Below, one piece after another: positions 15,088 through 22,341 of a DNA stretch of 22,383 bases. A model generated the notes under the pieces. It ran no database searches, was not told where the DNA came from, and saw nothing but the letters and a program-made list of their open reading frames with translations. Both the position numbers and the translations under genes were made by a program. The DNA is from Deinococcus sp. (GTDB lineage Bacteria; Deinococcota; Deinococci; Deinococcales; Deinococcaceae), in NCBI RefSeq assembly GCF_030523985.1, contig NZ_JAUNHK010000046.1:1-22383 (forward strand), given 5' to 3'. Position 1 is the stretch's first letter; the number at the start of each line of letters is the position of its first letter.

Positions 15088-16515
15088 ATGAGTCTGTCTG
15101 TGAAAAAGTCTGCCCTGCTGATCCCCGTTCTGTCCTTGCTGCTCGCGGCCTGCGGTCAGTCCACGCCTGCGGTCACTCCCTCGGCGTCCGCTACGGCGGG
15201 AGGCACTGCGGCGGCGGCAGCCGAGGCCGACTATGCCGCCCGTAAAGCGGCGGCTTTGCAGGCACAGGCCAACCCCACCGAACCCCTGGTCAAGCCCGAG
15301 ATGACTGACCTGGCGACCACCTACCCCGGTGGTAAGCCTATCAGCGCTCAGGCCGTGGACAAGAGCGTGCCGATCGTGCTGGTGCACGGTCTGGGTGGCT
15401 TCGGGCGCAACGAGGCCCTGGGCATCAAGTACTGGGGCGGTCTGGTCGACGTGCAAGAAGACCTCAAATCGCTGGGCTACAAGGTCTTTACCGTGAGCAT
15501 GGGGCCACTCAGCTCCAACTGGGACCGTGCCGCCGAAGCTTACGCCCAGATCAAGGGCGGCTGCGTGGATTACGGCGCAGTTCACTCGCAGGAAGCGGGG
15601 CACACCCGGCACGACACCCGCAAGTGCTACCCCGGCTTCTACCCGCAGTGGGACGCCGAGCACCCTGTCAACCTGATTGGACACTCGATGGGTGCGCCTA
15701 CGGCCCGCCTCCTGGTCAAGCTGCTCGACGACGGGTCTCCTGAAAATGCCGACGGCGACAACCTGTTCGTGGGTGGGCGTCACGGTTGGGTCAAAAATCT
15801 GATGACCATCAGCGGAGCCAACTCGGGCAGCCCCGCCTCTGACAGCCTGCAAGACGAAATTCCTTTCTTTAAAGATCTACTGATCACCATGGCAGGCGGC
15901 CTGAGTGCGCTGTCTGTGACCAACGCCATCTACGACTTCGATCTGGGTCAGTTCGGGCTGTACCGCCAGCCGGGTGAGTCCTTCAAGTCCTACAGCGACC
16001 GGGTGTTCGACCCCAACAACGCTCTCTGGACGACCAATGACCAAGGTGGATATGACCTGCGTGTGGATGGTGCTTACGAAGCAAACCAATTTATCGGTCG
16101 TAGCGCCTATACCAAGTACTTCTCGTGGGCTACCGAGGACACTTCACGCGGCCTGATTACCGGTTGGCGCTATCCCAATGTCACCATGTGGCAGCCTCTG
16201 GTGGCCACTGCTTACCCCTACCCCTGGCCCATGCCCAATGGCCTGGGCAACCAGAGTGGTTCCAGCCCTCTGAATCTGGTGAGCTACGATGCGAGTTGGT
16301 GGGAAAACGACGGCCTGGTGCCTGTTAAGGCGCAGCATGAGCCGCTGGGTGAGCAGGCCAGTGACTACACCGGGCAGCCCACGCAGCCGGGTCAGTGGTA
16401 CCGCCTGGGACAACTGGACGGATATGATCACCTCGACATCACTGGGAACCTGACTATCAGGGATGTCAAGCAGTTCTACCGCAACCAGGCCGCCTTCCTG
16501 AGCAGCCAGAACTGA
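15088..16515 (+). CDS. Lipoprotein lipase of the Bacillus/Geobacillus family I.5 type
   Basis: This is a 475-residue secreted triacylglycerol lipase. The signal peptide ends in lipobox LAAC (Cys22), then an Ala/Thr-rich linker to about residue 90. The core begins VPIVLVHGLGGFGR (oxyanion motif, H100) and LGIKYWGG. VGPLSSNWDR of Geobacillus lipase is matched by MGPLSSNWDRAAEAYAQ. The nucleophile is Ser200 in GHSMG; Asp in ENDGLVP and His in YDHLDI complete the triad. D146, H166 and H172 align with three zinc ligands of the Geobacillus enzyme. The region of the fourth, YDFDLGQFGLYRQPGES, is also conserved, but one Asp is Gly. Known I.5 enzymes are freely secreted; here a lipid anchor is predicted. 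GGAGG 5 nt before ATG 15088 fixes the start. Confidence 0.92.
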   Translation: MSLSVKKSALLIPVLSLLLAACGQSTPAVTPSASATAGGTAAAAAEADYAARKAAALQAQANPTEPLVKPEMTDLATTYPGGKPISAQAVDKSVPIVLVHGLGGFGRNEALGIKYWGGLVDVQEDLKSLGYKVFTVSMGPLSSNWDRAAEAYAQIKGGCVDYGAVHSQEAGHTRHDTRKCYPGFYPQWDAEHPVNLIGHSMGAPTARLLVKLLDDGSPENADGDNLFVGGRHGWVKNLMTISGANSGSPASDSLQDEIPFFKDLLITMAGGLSALSVTNAIYDFDLGQFGLYRQPGESFKSYSDRVFDPNNALWTTNDQGGYDLRVDGAYEANQFIGRSAYTKYFSWATEDTSRGLITGWRYPNVTMWQPLVATAYPYPWPMPNGLGNQSGSSPLNLVSYDASWWENDGLVPVKAQHEPLGEQASDYTGQPTQPGQWYRLGQLDGYDHLDITGNLTIRDVKQFYRNQAAFLSSQN

Positions 16516-16539
16516 ATCTCGCCAGCCGACAATAACTGG

Positions 16540-16577
16540 ACGCGTCCGGGTTCCAAACCTGGGCGCGTTTCTGCTTT
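16540..16577 (+). terminator. Terminator after lipase gene
   Basis: The 13-nt arm ACGCGTCCGGGTT (16540-16552) pairs with AACCTGGGCGCGT (16556-16568), with two wobbles, across a 3-nt loop. It is followed by TTCTGCTTT. The T tract is interrupted but the stem is very stable. Confidence 0.8.
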
Positions 16578-16635
16578 CTCGACAGTTGCCTGACGAAAAT
16601 CTACAGTGGCTGGGACTTGGTCAATACTCTCTCAA

Positions 16636-16664
16636 TTCAAGTACCGTCCCTTTGACTTTATGAT
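16636..16664 (+). promoter_or_regulatory. Possible promoter of I36-like gene
   Basis: TTCAAG (16636-16641) and TATGAT (16659-16664) are 17 nt apart, giving a leader of about 45 nt. The -10 is good and the -35 poor. Confidence 0.4.
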
Positions 16665-16715
16665 GACGGACAGTTCAGCAAGAGAGGAAGAATCTTTCTC
16701 GACAGGAGGTCGGTC

Positions 16716-17093
16716 ATGTTTCGCAAACTGCTTTTGTTCGCTCTCTTTCCTTTGGGTCTGGTCGCTTGTGGACAGCCTCAGACCCCTGTGGGCAGCCGTT
16801 GCGCGGCAGGCGGCTTCTGTCTGTTTGAGCACCGGGATTTCGCTGGTCGTCAACTGACTGCTGTGGGCAACTCGGGGATGCTGGCGCAAGACGATTGGGA
16901 CGTATTGTCCTCTGCCATCAACAACACCGACCAGACCCTCTGCCTGTACGACCTGGGTCTCGATTGGAAACTGTATCTGCTTGTCGATGTCGCACCCAAG
17001 GATAAGATTGATTATGTCGGAGACGGCGACAACGACAAGATCAACGCCTGGCAACTGACCTCCGGCACCTGTGAGACCGTGCGCCCCCGCTGA
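16716..17093 (+). CDS. Small lipoprotein with I36 / beta-gamma-crystallin-like domain
   Basis: The 125-residue product has a Lys/Arg N-terminus and hydrophobic core ending in lipobox LVAC (Cys18), so it is a predicted lipoprotein. The mature part is CAAGGFCLFEHRDFAGRQL, followed by LSSAINNTDQTLCLYD. The pattern Cys-Leu-(Phe/Tyr)-x...Phe-x-Gly and the Ser-Ser-(Val/Ala)-x-Asn turn are seen in peptidase inhibitor family I36 and in beta-gamma-crystallin-like folds. Asp/Asn-rich loops (DGDNDKIN) could bind calcium. Four cysteines in the mature part may form disulphides. Function as a protease inhibitor is possible but unproven. AGGAGG lies 6 nt before the ATG at 16716, so this gene has a strong Shine-Dalgarno site rather than a leaderless start. 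Confidence 0.75.
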   Translation: MFRKLLLFALFPLGLVACGQPQTPVGSRCAAGGFCLFEHRDFAGRQLTAVGNSGMLAQDDWDVLSSAINNTDQTLCLYDLGLDWKLYLLVDVAPKDKIDYVGDGDNDKINAWQLTSGTCETVRPR

Positions 17094-17110
17094 ACGGTGC
17101 TGCGAAACAG

Positions 17111-17150
17111 ACGACGCTTTGTCGAATGACAGGGCGTCGTTTTTCTTTTC
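17111..17150 (+). terminator. Terminator after I36-like gene
   Basis: A fully paired 13-bp stem with two wobbles (17111-17123 with 17128-17140, arm ACGACGCTTTGTC) and a GAAT loop is followed by TTTTCTTTT. It isolates the proline module from read-through. Confidence 0.93.
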
Positions 17151-17158
17151 CGGTAGAA

Positions 17159-17170
17159 ATTGTATACAAT
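17159..17170 (+). promoter_or_regulatory. gntR -10 box inside a perfect operator palindrome
   Basis: ATTGTATACAAT is a perfect 12-bp palindrome and holds the GT...AC core of GntR/FadR-type operators (TGTATACA). Its right half, TACAAT (17165-17170), is a -10 box 7 nt before the ATG at 17178. A protein bound here would block RNA polymerase, so negative autoregulation of the GntR gene is the simplest reading. Confidence 0.7.
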
Positions 17171-17177
17171 ATCCAGC

Positions 17178-17834
17178 ATGACCGAATTCCGCCGCCCGGA
17201 ACTGGTGCGCGACGGGGTGTACCAGCACCTCCGCAGCGCCGTGCTGGACGGCGAACTGCTGCCCGGCGAGCGACTGGGCGAGGTAGAACTGGGACAGCAA
17301 TTTGGGGTCAGCCGCACGCCTATTCGGGAAGCGATGATGCGATTGACGCAGGACGGCCTGTTGGTGGCCGAGGCCAACAAGGGTGTGCGGGTGCGAACCG
17401 TGACCGCAGCCGAAGCCCGCGATACCTACACCGTGCGGGAGGAACTGGACGGACTGGCGGCGGCTCTGGCAGCCCGGCACCATACCCCCGTCGATGCCGG
17501 GGCGCTGCGGGCTGCCCTGGAGGAACTGAACAGCGCCCAGAGCCAAGATTACCGCCAGCAGACGCGGCTTGACCTGGCGTTCCACCGCTGCATCACCCAG
17601 GCGGCGCACAACGTGGCGCTGGGCGACCTGGCCCGCGACCTGGAACAGCGCGTGGCCCTGATCAAGCACCAGACCGGCATTTACAACGCCTGGCCCGACG
17701 CCGAGCGCCAGCACGCCGCCATTCTGGAAGCGGTGCTGCTGCGCCAGCCCGAAGCGGCGCGGGAGGCCGCCCGCCTGCATGTCCGCACATTTGGTGTTCT
17801 GGTGCTGCACGACCTGGGCGCAGACCCACCGTAG
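17178..17834 (+). CDS. GntR family regulator with FCD domain, likely proline regulator
   Basis: This is a 218-residue transcription factor of the FadR subfamily. The winged helix-turn-helix (about 8-75) shows VYQHLRSAVLDGELLPGERL and the recognition helix FGVSRTPIREAMMRL. The FCD domain (about 80-205) carries the typical metal or ligand residues: Asp and His in DLAFHRCI, then His in IKHQ, ERQHAAI and RLHVRTF. FCD domains bind small carboxylates or metal ions. The gene precedes proline dehydrogenase on the same strand by 47 nt with no terminator between, so a role in proline catabolism is likely but inferred. Start ATG 17178 follows TACAAT by 7 nt (leaderless); an in-frame ATG at 17160 would lie inside the operator. 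Confidence 0.92.
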   Translation: MTEFRRPELVRDGVYQHLRSAVLDGELLPGERLGEVELGQQFGVSRTPIREAMMRLTQDGLLVAEANKGVRVRTVTAAEARDTYTVREELDGLAAALAARHHTPVDAGALRAALEELNSAQSQDYRQQTRLDLAFHRCITQAAHNVALGDLARDLEQRVALIKHQTGIYNAWPDAERQHAAILEAVLLRQPEAAREAARLHVRTFGVLVLHDLGADPP

Positions 17835-17881
17835 TGCCCGCCTGACACCCATGTCCTCCCCTCTCCCCGAAGGAGCAACCA

Positions 17882-18814
17882 ATGATTGACCAACTGTACC
17901 GAAAAGCCATTCTGACCGTCGCAGAGCGCCCGCAGGTGGAAAAACTGGCCCGTGACAAGATGTGGCCCCTCGCCGAGCGCTTCGTGGCGGGCGAGAGCAT
18001 CGAAACTGCCATCAAAGCCGTGCAGGACCTCGCCGCCGACGGCATTCAGGGCAACCTCGACCTGCTGGGCGAGTTCATCGACAGCCCCGAGAAGTGCAAC
18101 GAGTTTGCCGAGCAGGTGCTGAAGCTGATCGACGCCGCGCATGCCGCCGGAATCAAGCCCTATGTCAGCATCAAACTGAGCAGCGTGGGCCAGGGCAAAG
18201 ACGAGAAAGGCGAAGATCTGGGCCTCAAAAACGCCCGCCGCATCGTCGGCAAGGCGAAGGAGTACGGCGGGTTCGTGTGCCTGGACATGGAAGACCATAC
18301 CCGTGTGGACATCACGCTGGAGCAGTTCCGCATGCTGGTGGGCGAGTTCGGACACGAGCATGTCGGCACGGTGCTGCAAAGCTACCTGTTCCGCAGCCTC
18401 GCCGACCGCGCCACGCTGGATGACCTGAAGCCCAACATCCGCATGGTGAAGGGCGCGTACCTGGAACCCGAAACCGTTGCCTACCCCGACAAGGCCGACG
18501 TAGACCAGAACTACCGCCGCCTCGTGTACCAGCACCTCAAGGCCGGAAATTACTGCAACGTCGCCACGCACGACGAAAAAATCATCGAAGACGTGAAGCG
18601 CTTTGTGCTGGCCCACGGCATCGCCAAAGACCAGTTCGAGTTCCAGATGCTCTACGGCATTCGGCGTGACCTGCAAAAGCAATTGGCGCAGGGGGGCTAC
18701 CGCGTCCGCGCCTACATTCCCTACGGGCGCGACTGGTACGCGTACTTCAGCCGCCGCATTGCCGAAACGCCCAGAAATGCTGCGTTCGTGGTGCAGGGAA
18801 TGTTGAAGGGCTAA
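17882..18814 (+). CDS. Proline dehydrogenase, monofunctional
   Basis: This FAD enzyme oxidises L-proline to pyrroline-5-carboxylate and passes electrons to the quinone pool at the membrane. The 310-residue sequence is the monofunctional type studied in D. radiodurans and Thermus. Visible motifs of the beta8-alpha8 barrel: KPYVSIKLS, CLDMED, LQSYLFRS, RMVKGAYLEP, CNVATHD, FQMLYGI and YIPYGRDWYAYFSRR; the last holds the double Arg that binds the proline carboxylate. AAGGAG lies 6 nt before the ATG. The TAA stop is also the first three bases of the palindromic repeat at 18812-18916. It lies with gntR upstream and P5C dehydrogenase downstream. Confidence 0.97.
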   Translation: MIDQLYRKAILTVAERPQVEKLARDKMWPLAERFVAGESIETAIKAVQDLAADGIQGNLDLLGEFIDSPEKCNEFAEQVLKLIDAAHAAGIKPYVSIKLSSVGQGKDEKGEDLGLKNARRIVGKAKEYGGFVCLDMEDHTRVDITLEQFRMLVGEFGHEHVGTVLQSYLFRSLADRATLDDLKPNIRMVKGAYLEPETVAYPDKADVDQNYRRLVYQHLKAGNYCNVATHDEKIIEDVKRFVLAHGIAKDQFEFQMLYGIRRDLQKQLAQGGYRVRAYIPYGRDWYAYFSRRIAETPRNAAFVVQGMLKG

Positions 18815-18916
18815 CCCCTCAGTCAGCTTCGTTGACAGCTCCCCTTAAAAGGGAGCCTGAAAGCGCCCCATGCCTCCCTTCAAGGGGAGGTGGCCCCGCA
18901 GGGGTCGGAGGGGTTA
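18812..18916. repeat. 105-bp palindromic repeat element
   Basis: The element is bounded by the inverted ends TAACCCCTC (18812-18820) and GAGGGGTTA (18908-18916). Within it, the two arms are imperfect inverted copies (CTCCCCTT-x-AAGGGAG on both sides). It also holds smaller hairpins: GCTCCC/GGGAGC, CCTCCCTTCAAGGGGAGG and CCCCGCAGGGG. It encodes nothing and has no transposase, so it looks like a REP/MITE-type repeat. It gives proline dehydrogenase its stop codon, and may act as a terminator or mRNA stabiliser between the two proline genes. Near-identical copies elsewhere would prove it is a repeat; only one copy is in this window. Confidence 0.75.
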
Positions 18917-18941
18917 ACCCGCTGAAGCTACCGTCTAAATT
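18914..18941 (+). promoter_or_regulatory. Possible promoter at the repeat's right end
   Basis: TTAACC (18914-18919) overlaps the repeat boundary and TAAATT (18936-18941) lies 16 nt on. It could drive the small membrane protein and P5C dehydrogenase independently of gntR. Both boxes are weak. Confidence 0.3.
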
Positions 18942-18962
18942 GTGCCTCTGGAGTAACAGAAA

Positions 18963-19355
18963 ATGCACACCTTACCAAGCCCCACTGATGCTTTCCGACG
19001 TTTCTGGCCCGCTCTTCTGGGTTTCGCCCTCGTTTACGCCCTGTGGCCTTTGCTCTGGCTGGGTTTGAATAGTGCGGCGCTGAACCGTCAGGAACCGAAT
19101 GCCGCAGAGCTTTTCTCTGCCGCACCTGCCGTTTATTTCACGGGCAAGCCGAAGCATTTCCAGACAGGCAGTGCAGGCGGGCGTTACCTGCTGAGAGATG
19201 CCGAGCAAATTCGGCCTTTGCTCCTAAATCAAGGATGGCAGTTCACAGAACAAATGGGCGCAGGCTACTTCTTCGAAAAAGATGGAAGAAGGGCAGTCGC
19301 CATCTGTAAGATGTTTTCGCGTTACTTTTCCGTATGTAACGTCTCCCAGATTTAG
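18963..19355 (+). CDS. Small single-pass membrane protein, unknown function
   Basis: I do not recognise this 130-residue protein. A short N-terminus leads into one hydrophobic segment at about 14-36 (FWPALLGFALVYALWPLLWL). A soluble domain of about 90 residues follows (AVYFTGKPKHF, RYLLRDAEQIRPLLLNQGWQ, GYFFEKDGRRAVAICK), probably extracytoplasmic. The late beta-rich part resembles a small globular sensor or stability domain. It lies between proline dehydrogenase and P5C dehydrogenase on the same strand. A role in proline handling is possible, but the palindromic repeat just upstream suggests it might have been brought in by rearrangement. GGAG lies 10 nt before the ATG; the ribosome-binding site is weak. 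Confidence 0.7.
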   Translation: MHTLPSPTDAFRRFWPALLGFALVYALWPLLWLGLNSAALNRQEPNAAELFSAAPAVYFTGKPKHFQTGSAGGRYLLRDAEQIRPLLLNQGWQFTEQMGAGYFFEKDGRRAVAICKMFSRYFSVCNVSQI

Positions 19356-19391
19356 CCTTAAATCCCTAGACCTTTCCAAAGGAGAAACACC

Positions 19392-20963
19392 ATGATTAAA
19401 GTTCAGGAATACCGCCCCCAGTCCTTCACCGACTTCACCAAAGAAGAAAATGTCAAGGCGTACCAAGACGCCCTCGCCAAAGTTCGTAAGGAACTGGTTG
19501 GCAAGCATTACCCACTGATTATTGACGGCAAGGAAGTGGACACCGCCGAGAAGCTGACCAGCATCAACCCCTGCGACACCGCCGAAGTGGTGGGCACCAC
19601 CGCCAAGGCGACCATTCAGGACGCCGAAAATGCCCTGCAAGGCGCTTGGAAGGCATTTGAAAGCTGGAAAAAGTGGGACATGGACGCCCGCGCCCGCATT
19701 CTGCTGAAGGCCGCCGCGATTCTGAAGCGCCGCCGCCTGGAAGCCTGCGCCCTGATGAGCATTGAAGTGGGCAAAAACTACGCCGAGGCCGACGTGGAAG
19801 TGGCCGAAGCGATTGACTTTCTGGAGTACTACGCCCGTAGCGCCATGAAGTACGCGGGCTTCGGCAGCAGCGAAACGACGTGGTTCGAGGGCGAGGAAAA
19901 CGGCCTGATGAGCATTCCGCTGGGCGTGGGCGTGAGCATCAGCCCCTGGAACTTCCCCTGCGCCATTTTCATCGGCATGGCGGCGGCCCCGATTGTGGCG
20001 GGCAACTGCGTCATCGTGAAACCTGCCGAGGACGCGGGCCTCATCGCGGGCTTCATGGTGGACATCATGCGCGAAGCCGGGCTGCCTGCGGGCGTGCTGC
20101 AATTCCTGCCCGGCGTGGGCAAGGAAGTGGGCGAATACCTCGTGAACCACGCCAAAACCCGCTTCATCACCTTCACGGGCAGCCGCGCCGTGGGTCTGCA
20201 CATCAACGAAGTGGCGGCCAAAGTTCAGCCCGGCCAGAAGTGGATTAAGCGCGTGGTGATGGAGCTGGGCGGCAAAGACGGCCTGATCGTGGACGAAACC
20301 GCCGACCTGGACAACGCGATTACCGCCGCCGTGCAGGGGGCATTCGGCTTCAACGGCCAGAAGTGCAGCGCCATGAGCCGCCTGATCGTGGTGGACAGCG
20401 TGTACGACGAAGTGGTGAGCGGCTTCGTGGAACGCGCTCAGGCCCTGAAAATCGGCACGGGCGAGGAAAATGCCAACGTGACCGCCGTAGTCAACGAAAT
20501 GAGCTTCGACAAAATCAAGAGCTATCTGGACATTGCCCCACAGGAAGGCAAAGTGCTGCTGGGCGGCGAGGCTCCCGGCGAATGTGACGGCAAGCAGGGC
20601 TACTATATTCAGCCGACCATCGTGGGCGACGTGCAGCGCGACTCGCGTCTGGCACAGGAAGAAATCTTCGGGCCAGTGGTCGCCGTGCTGCGGGCCAAGG
20701 ACTGGCAGGACGCGCTGGACATCGCCAACTCGACCGAGTACGGCCTGACGGGGGGCGTGTGCAGCAGCTCCCGCGAGCGGCTGGAACAGGCCCGCGCCGA
20801 GTTTGAAGTGGGCAACCTGTACTTCAACCGCAAGATTACGGGCGCCATCGTAGGCGTGCAGCCCTTCGGCGGCTACAACATGAGCGGCACCGACAGCAAG
20901 GCGGGCGGGCCGGATTATCTGGCAAACTTCATGCAACTCAAGACGGTGACGGAACGCTGGTAA
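19392..20963 (+). CDS. 1-pyrroline-5-carboxylate dehydrogenase
   Basis: The enzyme oxidises glutamate semialdehyde (from P5C) to glutamate with NAD, completing proline breakdown. The 523-residue protein has the aldehyde dehydrogenase order: SPWNFPC with Asn187, the cofactor loop FTGSRAVG (261-268), ELGGKD with the general-base Glu291, and the nucleophile Cys325 in FNGQKCSA. EEIFGPV and the C-terminal PFGGYNMSGTDSKAGGPDYL are specific to the P5CDH branch (RocA-type). AAAGGAG lies 7 nt before the ATG. It is separate from proline dehydrogenase, unlike the fused PutA of many Gram-negatives. It may be transcribed with the upstream genes or from the weak promoter at 18914. Confidence 0.97.
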   Translation: MIKVQEYRPQSFTDFTKEENVKAYQDALAKVRKELVGKHYPLIIDGKEVDTAEKLTSINPCDTAEVVGTTAKATIQDAENALQGAWKAFESWKKWDMDARARILLKAAAILKRRRLEACALMSIEVGKNYAEADVEVAEAIDFLEYYARSAMKYAGFGSSETTWFEGEENGLMSIPLGVGVSISPWNFPCAIFIGMAAAPIVAGNCVIVKPAEDAGLIAGFMVDIMREAGLPAGVLQFLPGVGKEVGEYLVNHAKTRFITFTGSRAVGLHINEVAAKVQPGQKWIKRVVMELGGKDGLIVDETADLDNAITAAVQGAFGFNGQKCSAMSRLIVVDSVYDEVVSGFVERAQALKIGTGEENANVTAVVNEMSFDKIKSYLDIAPQEGKVLLGGEAPGECDGKQGYYIQPTIVGDVQRDSRLAQEEIFGPVVAVLRAKDWQDALDIANSTEYGLTGGVCSSSRERLEQARAEFEVGNLYFNRKITGAIVGVQPFGGYNMSGTDSKAGGPDYLANFMQLKTVTERW

Positions 20964-20993
20964 GGCGTTGATGGTCTAGAGTTGAAAGAGTTT

Positions 20994-21030
20994 GGCCCCT
21001 GGCGAGTGTGCTGGGGGCCTATTTACATCA
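20994..21030 (+). terminator. Weak terminator-like hairpin after P5C dehydrogenase
   Basis: GGCCCC (20994-20999) pairs with GGGGCC (21014-21019), followed by TATTTACATCATCAT. The U tract is poor, so the call is tentative. Confidence 0.4.
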
Positions 21031-21052
21031 TCATCCCGTCACGTTGTCAAAG

Positions 21053-21058
21053 TAGATT
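21053..21058 (+). promoter_or_regulatory. -10 box of leaderless secreted-protein gene
   Basis: TAGATT lies 6 nt before the ATG at 21065. Confidence 0.6.
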
Positions 21059-21064
21059 CCGGGC

Positions 21065-21838
21065 ATGTTGCGCTTATCCCTCGCCTTTGCCCTGCTCACC
21101 CTTTCACCCGCGCTGGCCCAGGCGAAAGTCAGCTTTCAGCCTGCGCCCCTGCCCTACGTCACGCTGTCGGCTCCTGGTGACACGGTGCGGGCAGAGGTGC
21201 GCCCCGCCGTGACCTACGCCGAAAGCGGCCCCAACGTCGGCCCCTACTTTCAGTTCTCGCCCTCGCAGATTCGGGTGGTGCTGGACAGGGCCGGGCAGAC
21301 CAGATGGAAGTCTCAGTTTCCCGCCGACATGCCGCCCGCTTACGTCACGGTCACGCCCGTGCAGAACTGGCTGACGCTATATCAGGGGCCAGCAAAAACG
21401 AAGGTGAACGACCAAATCAGCGGCCTGCGCGACATCATTTCCGGCAAGCGTTTGCCCACCGCACAGCGCGGGTGGAAGGAGCTTCCCTATCTGCCGCTGA
21501 CGAACACGGCTCAGGTCGCCGCAGGCGCTATCAAGCGCGTGCAGACGCCGCAGCTTCAGGGAGTGCGCTATCTGGCGATTCGTGGGCAGGAGATGCTGAC
21601 GGACTATCCGCGCAGCGGCGTGTTCTATACCTTTCAGGGGCTGAGTCGGGACGGAAAATACGTCGTTTCCGTGCACTTGCCTTATGCTCCCGCCAGCTTT
21701 CCAGTAGAGGCGGGACGCCCTCTGCTGCCCGAAGCGGGCGGCTTGCAAGCCATGAGCCGGATCAGTACGCGGCTGGATGCCGAAAGCGGCAAGCTGGCGA
21801 CCCTCGACCAATTGGTGCAGAGCATCCGCATTCGCTGA
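21065..21838 (+). CDS. Secreted protein, unknown function
   Basis: This 257-residue protein begins with a standard Sec signal peptide (LRLSLAFALLTLSPALAQA) with a likely cut after AQA near residue 20. The mature part is beta-rich, with a repeated motif around YVTLSAPGDTVRAEVRPAVTY and PYFQFSPSQIRVVLDRAG. A later segment GVRYLAIRGQEMLTDYPRSG carries conserved-looking Asp/Gly, then FYTFQGLSRDGKYVVSVHLP, which resembles a domain for binding or degrading an envelope polymer. I cannot assign a family. It is leaderless, and shares with the next gene a predicted secreted product; the two may be a pair acting in the periplasm or envelope. Confidence 0.8.
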   Translation: MLRLSLAFALLTLSPALAQAKVSFQPAPLPYVTLSAPGDTVRAEVRPAVTYAESGPNVGPYFQFSPSQIRVVLDRAGQTRWKSQFPADMPPAYVTVTPVQNWLTLYQGPAKTKVNDQISGLRDIISGKRLPTAQRGWKELPYLPLTNTAQVAAGAIKRVQTPQLQGVRYLAIRGQEMLTDYPRSGVFYTFQGLSRDGKYVVSVHLPYAPASFPVEAGRPLLPEAGGLQAMSRISTRLDAESGKLATLDQLVQSIRIR

Positions 21839-21879
21839 GTGAGGTGACTTTCCGTCATTCCCCCGTCACTTTCCCCAGC

Positions 21880-21885
21880 TACATT
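21880..21885 (+). promoter_or_regulatory. -10 box of leaderless downstream gene
   Basis: TACATT lies 6 nt before the ATG at 21892. It rejects the much longer in-frame start at 21304, which would overlap the previous gene. Confidence 0.6.
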
Positions 21886-21891
21886 CCGGCC

Positions 21892-22341
21892 ATGCGCCGC
21901 CTTGCCCTGACCTTGCTTGCTGCCCTGTTTCCTTTCGCGGCAGCCACTTCTTATGCCCCGCCCAGACCCTCAATAGTAGGCACGGATTACGGCAGTTACG
22001 GCTTTAAGTTTTTGCCGCAGGGCGTGGATAAAGCCACCGCCAGCGCCAGGGCAAGCTGGGGCGAACTGTTCCAGCTTCAGGCCGACGGCACGCTGAAAAC
22101 CCTCTGGAAGCACAACCTGGTCAACACTCCGGGCCGCATTCTGATCAGTCCACGTGGGCATGTGGTCACGCTGGACAACTGGGCGCAAGAGGGCAGCCCA
22201 GCGCACGCTGTCGTTATTTACGACCCGCACGGTAAGCTGGTGGCCGACCTGAAGTTCTCGCAGGTGGTCACGGACCCCAAAGCCTGCCCGCGTTGTGGCT
22301 CAATGGACGGGCCGTTTATCACTGGAGGGCTTACGGCCTGA
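21892..22341 (+). CDS. Secreted protein, unknown function, possibly frameshifted
   Basis: The ATG at 21892 opens a 149-residue product with a signal peptide (RRLALTLLAALFPFAAA) and a beta-rich mature part. The stretch WGELFQLQADGTLKTLW, then HVVTLDNWAQEGSPAHAVVIY, then DPHGKLVADLKFS reads like propeller-type strands ('...DGxLxxLWxxxLVN... VVIYDPxGKLVADL'), suggesting a larger domain that should continue. Instead the frame stops at TGA 22339 after CPRCGSMDGPF. Another frame is open from 22236 through the window's right edge. The gene may thus be truncated, frameshifted or simply short. Function unknown. Confidence 0.6.
   Translation: MRRLALTLLAALFPFAAATSYAPPRPSIVGTDYGSYGFKFLPQGVDKATASARASWGELFQLQADGTLKTLWKHNLVNTPGRILISPRGHVVTLDNWAQEGSPAHAVVIYDPHGKLVADLKFSQVVTDPKACPRCGSMDGPFITGGLTA

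Noticed and set aside
16632..17882. Minus-strand open frame of 416 codons across the I36-like and gntR genes
   Set aside because: It covers two terminators, a promoter and a regulator with clear helix-turn-helix sequence, so it is a shadow frame.
19224..20936. Minus-strand open frame of 570 codons opposite P5C dehydrogenase
   Set aside because: It is a shadow of the dehydrogenase, which has all catalytic motifs; the composition is His/Ala/Val-rich with no domain.
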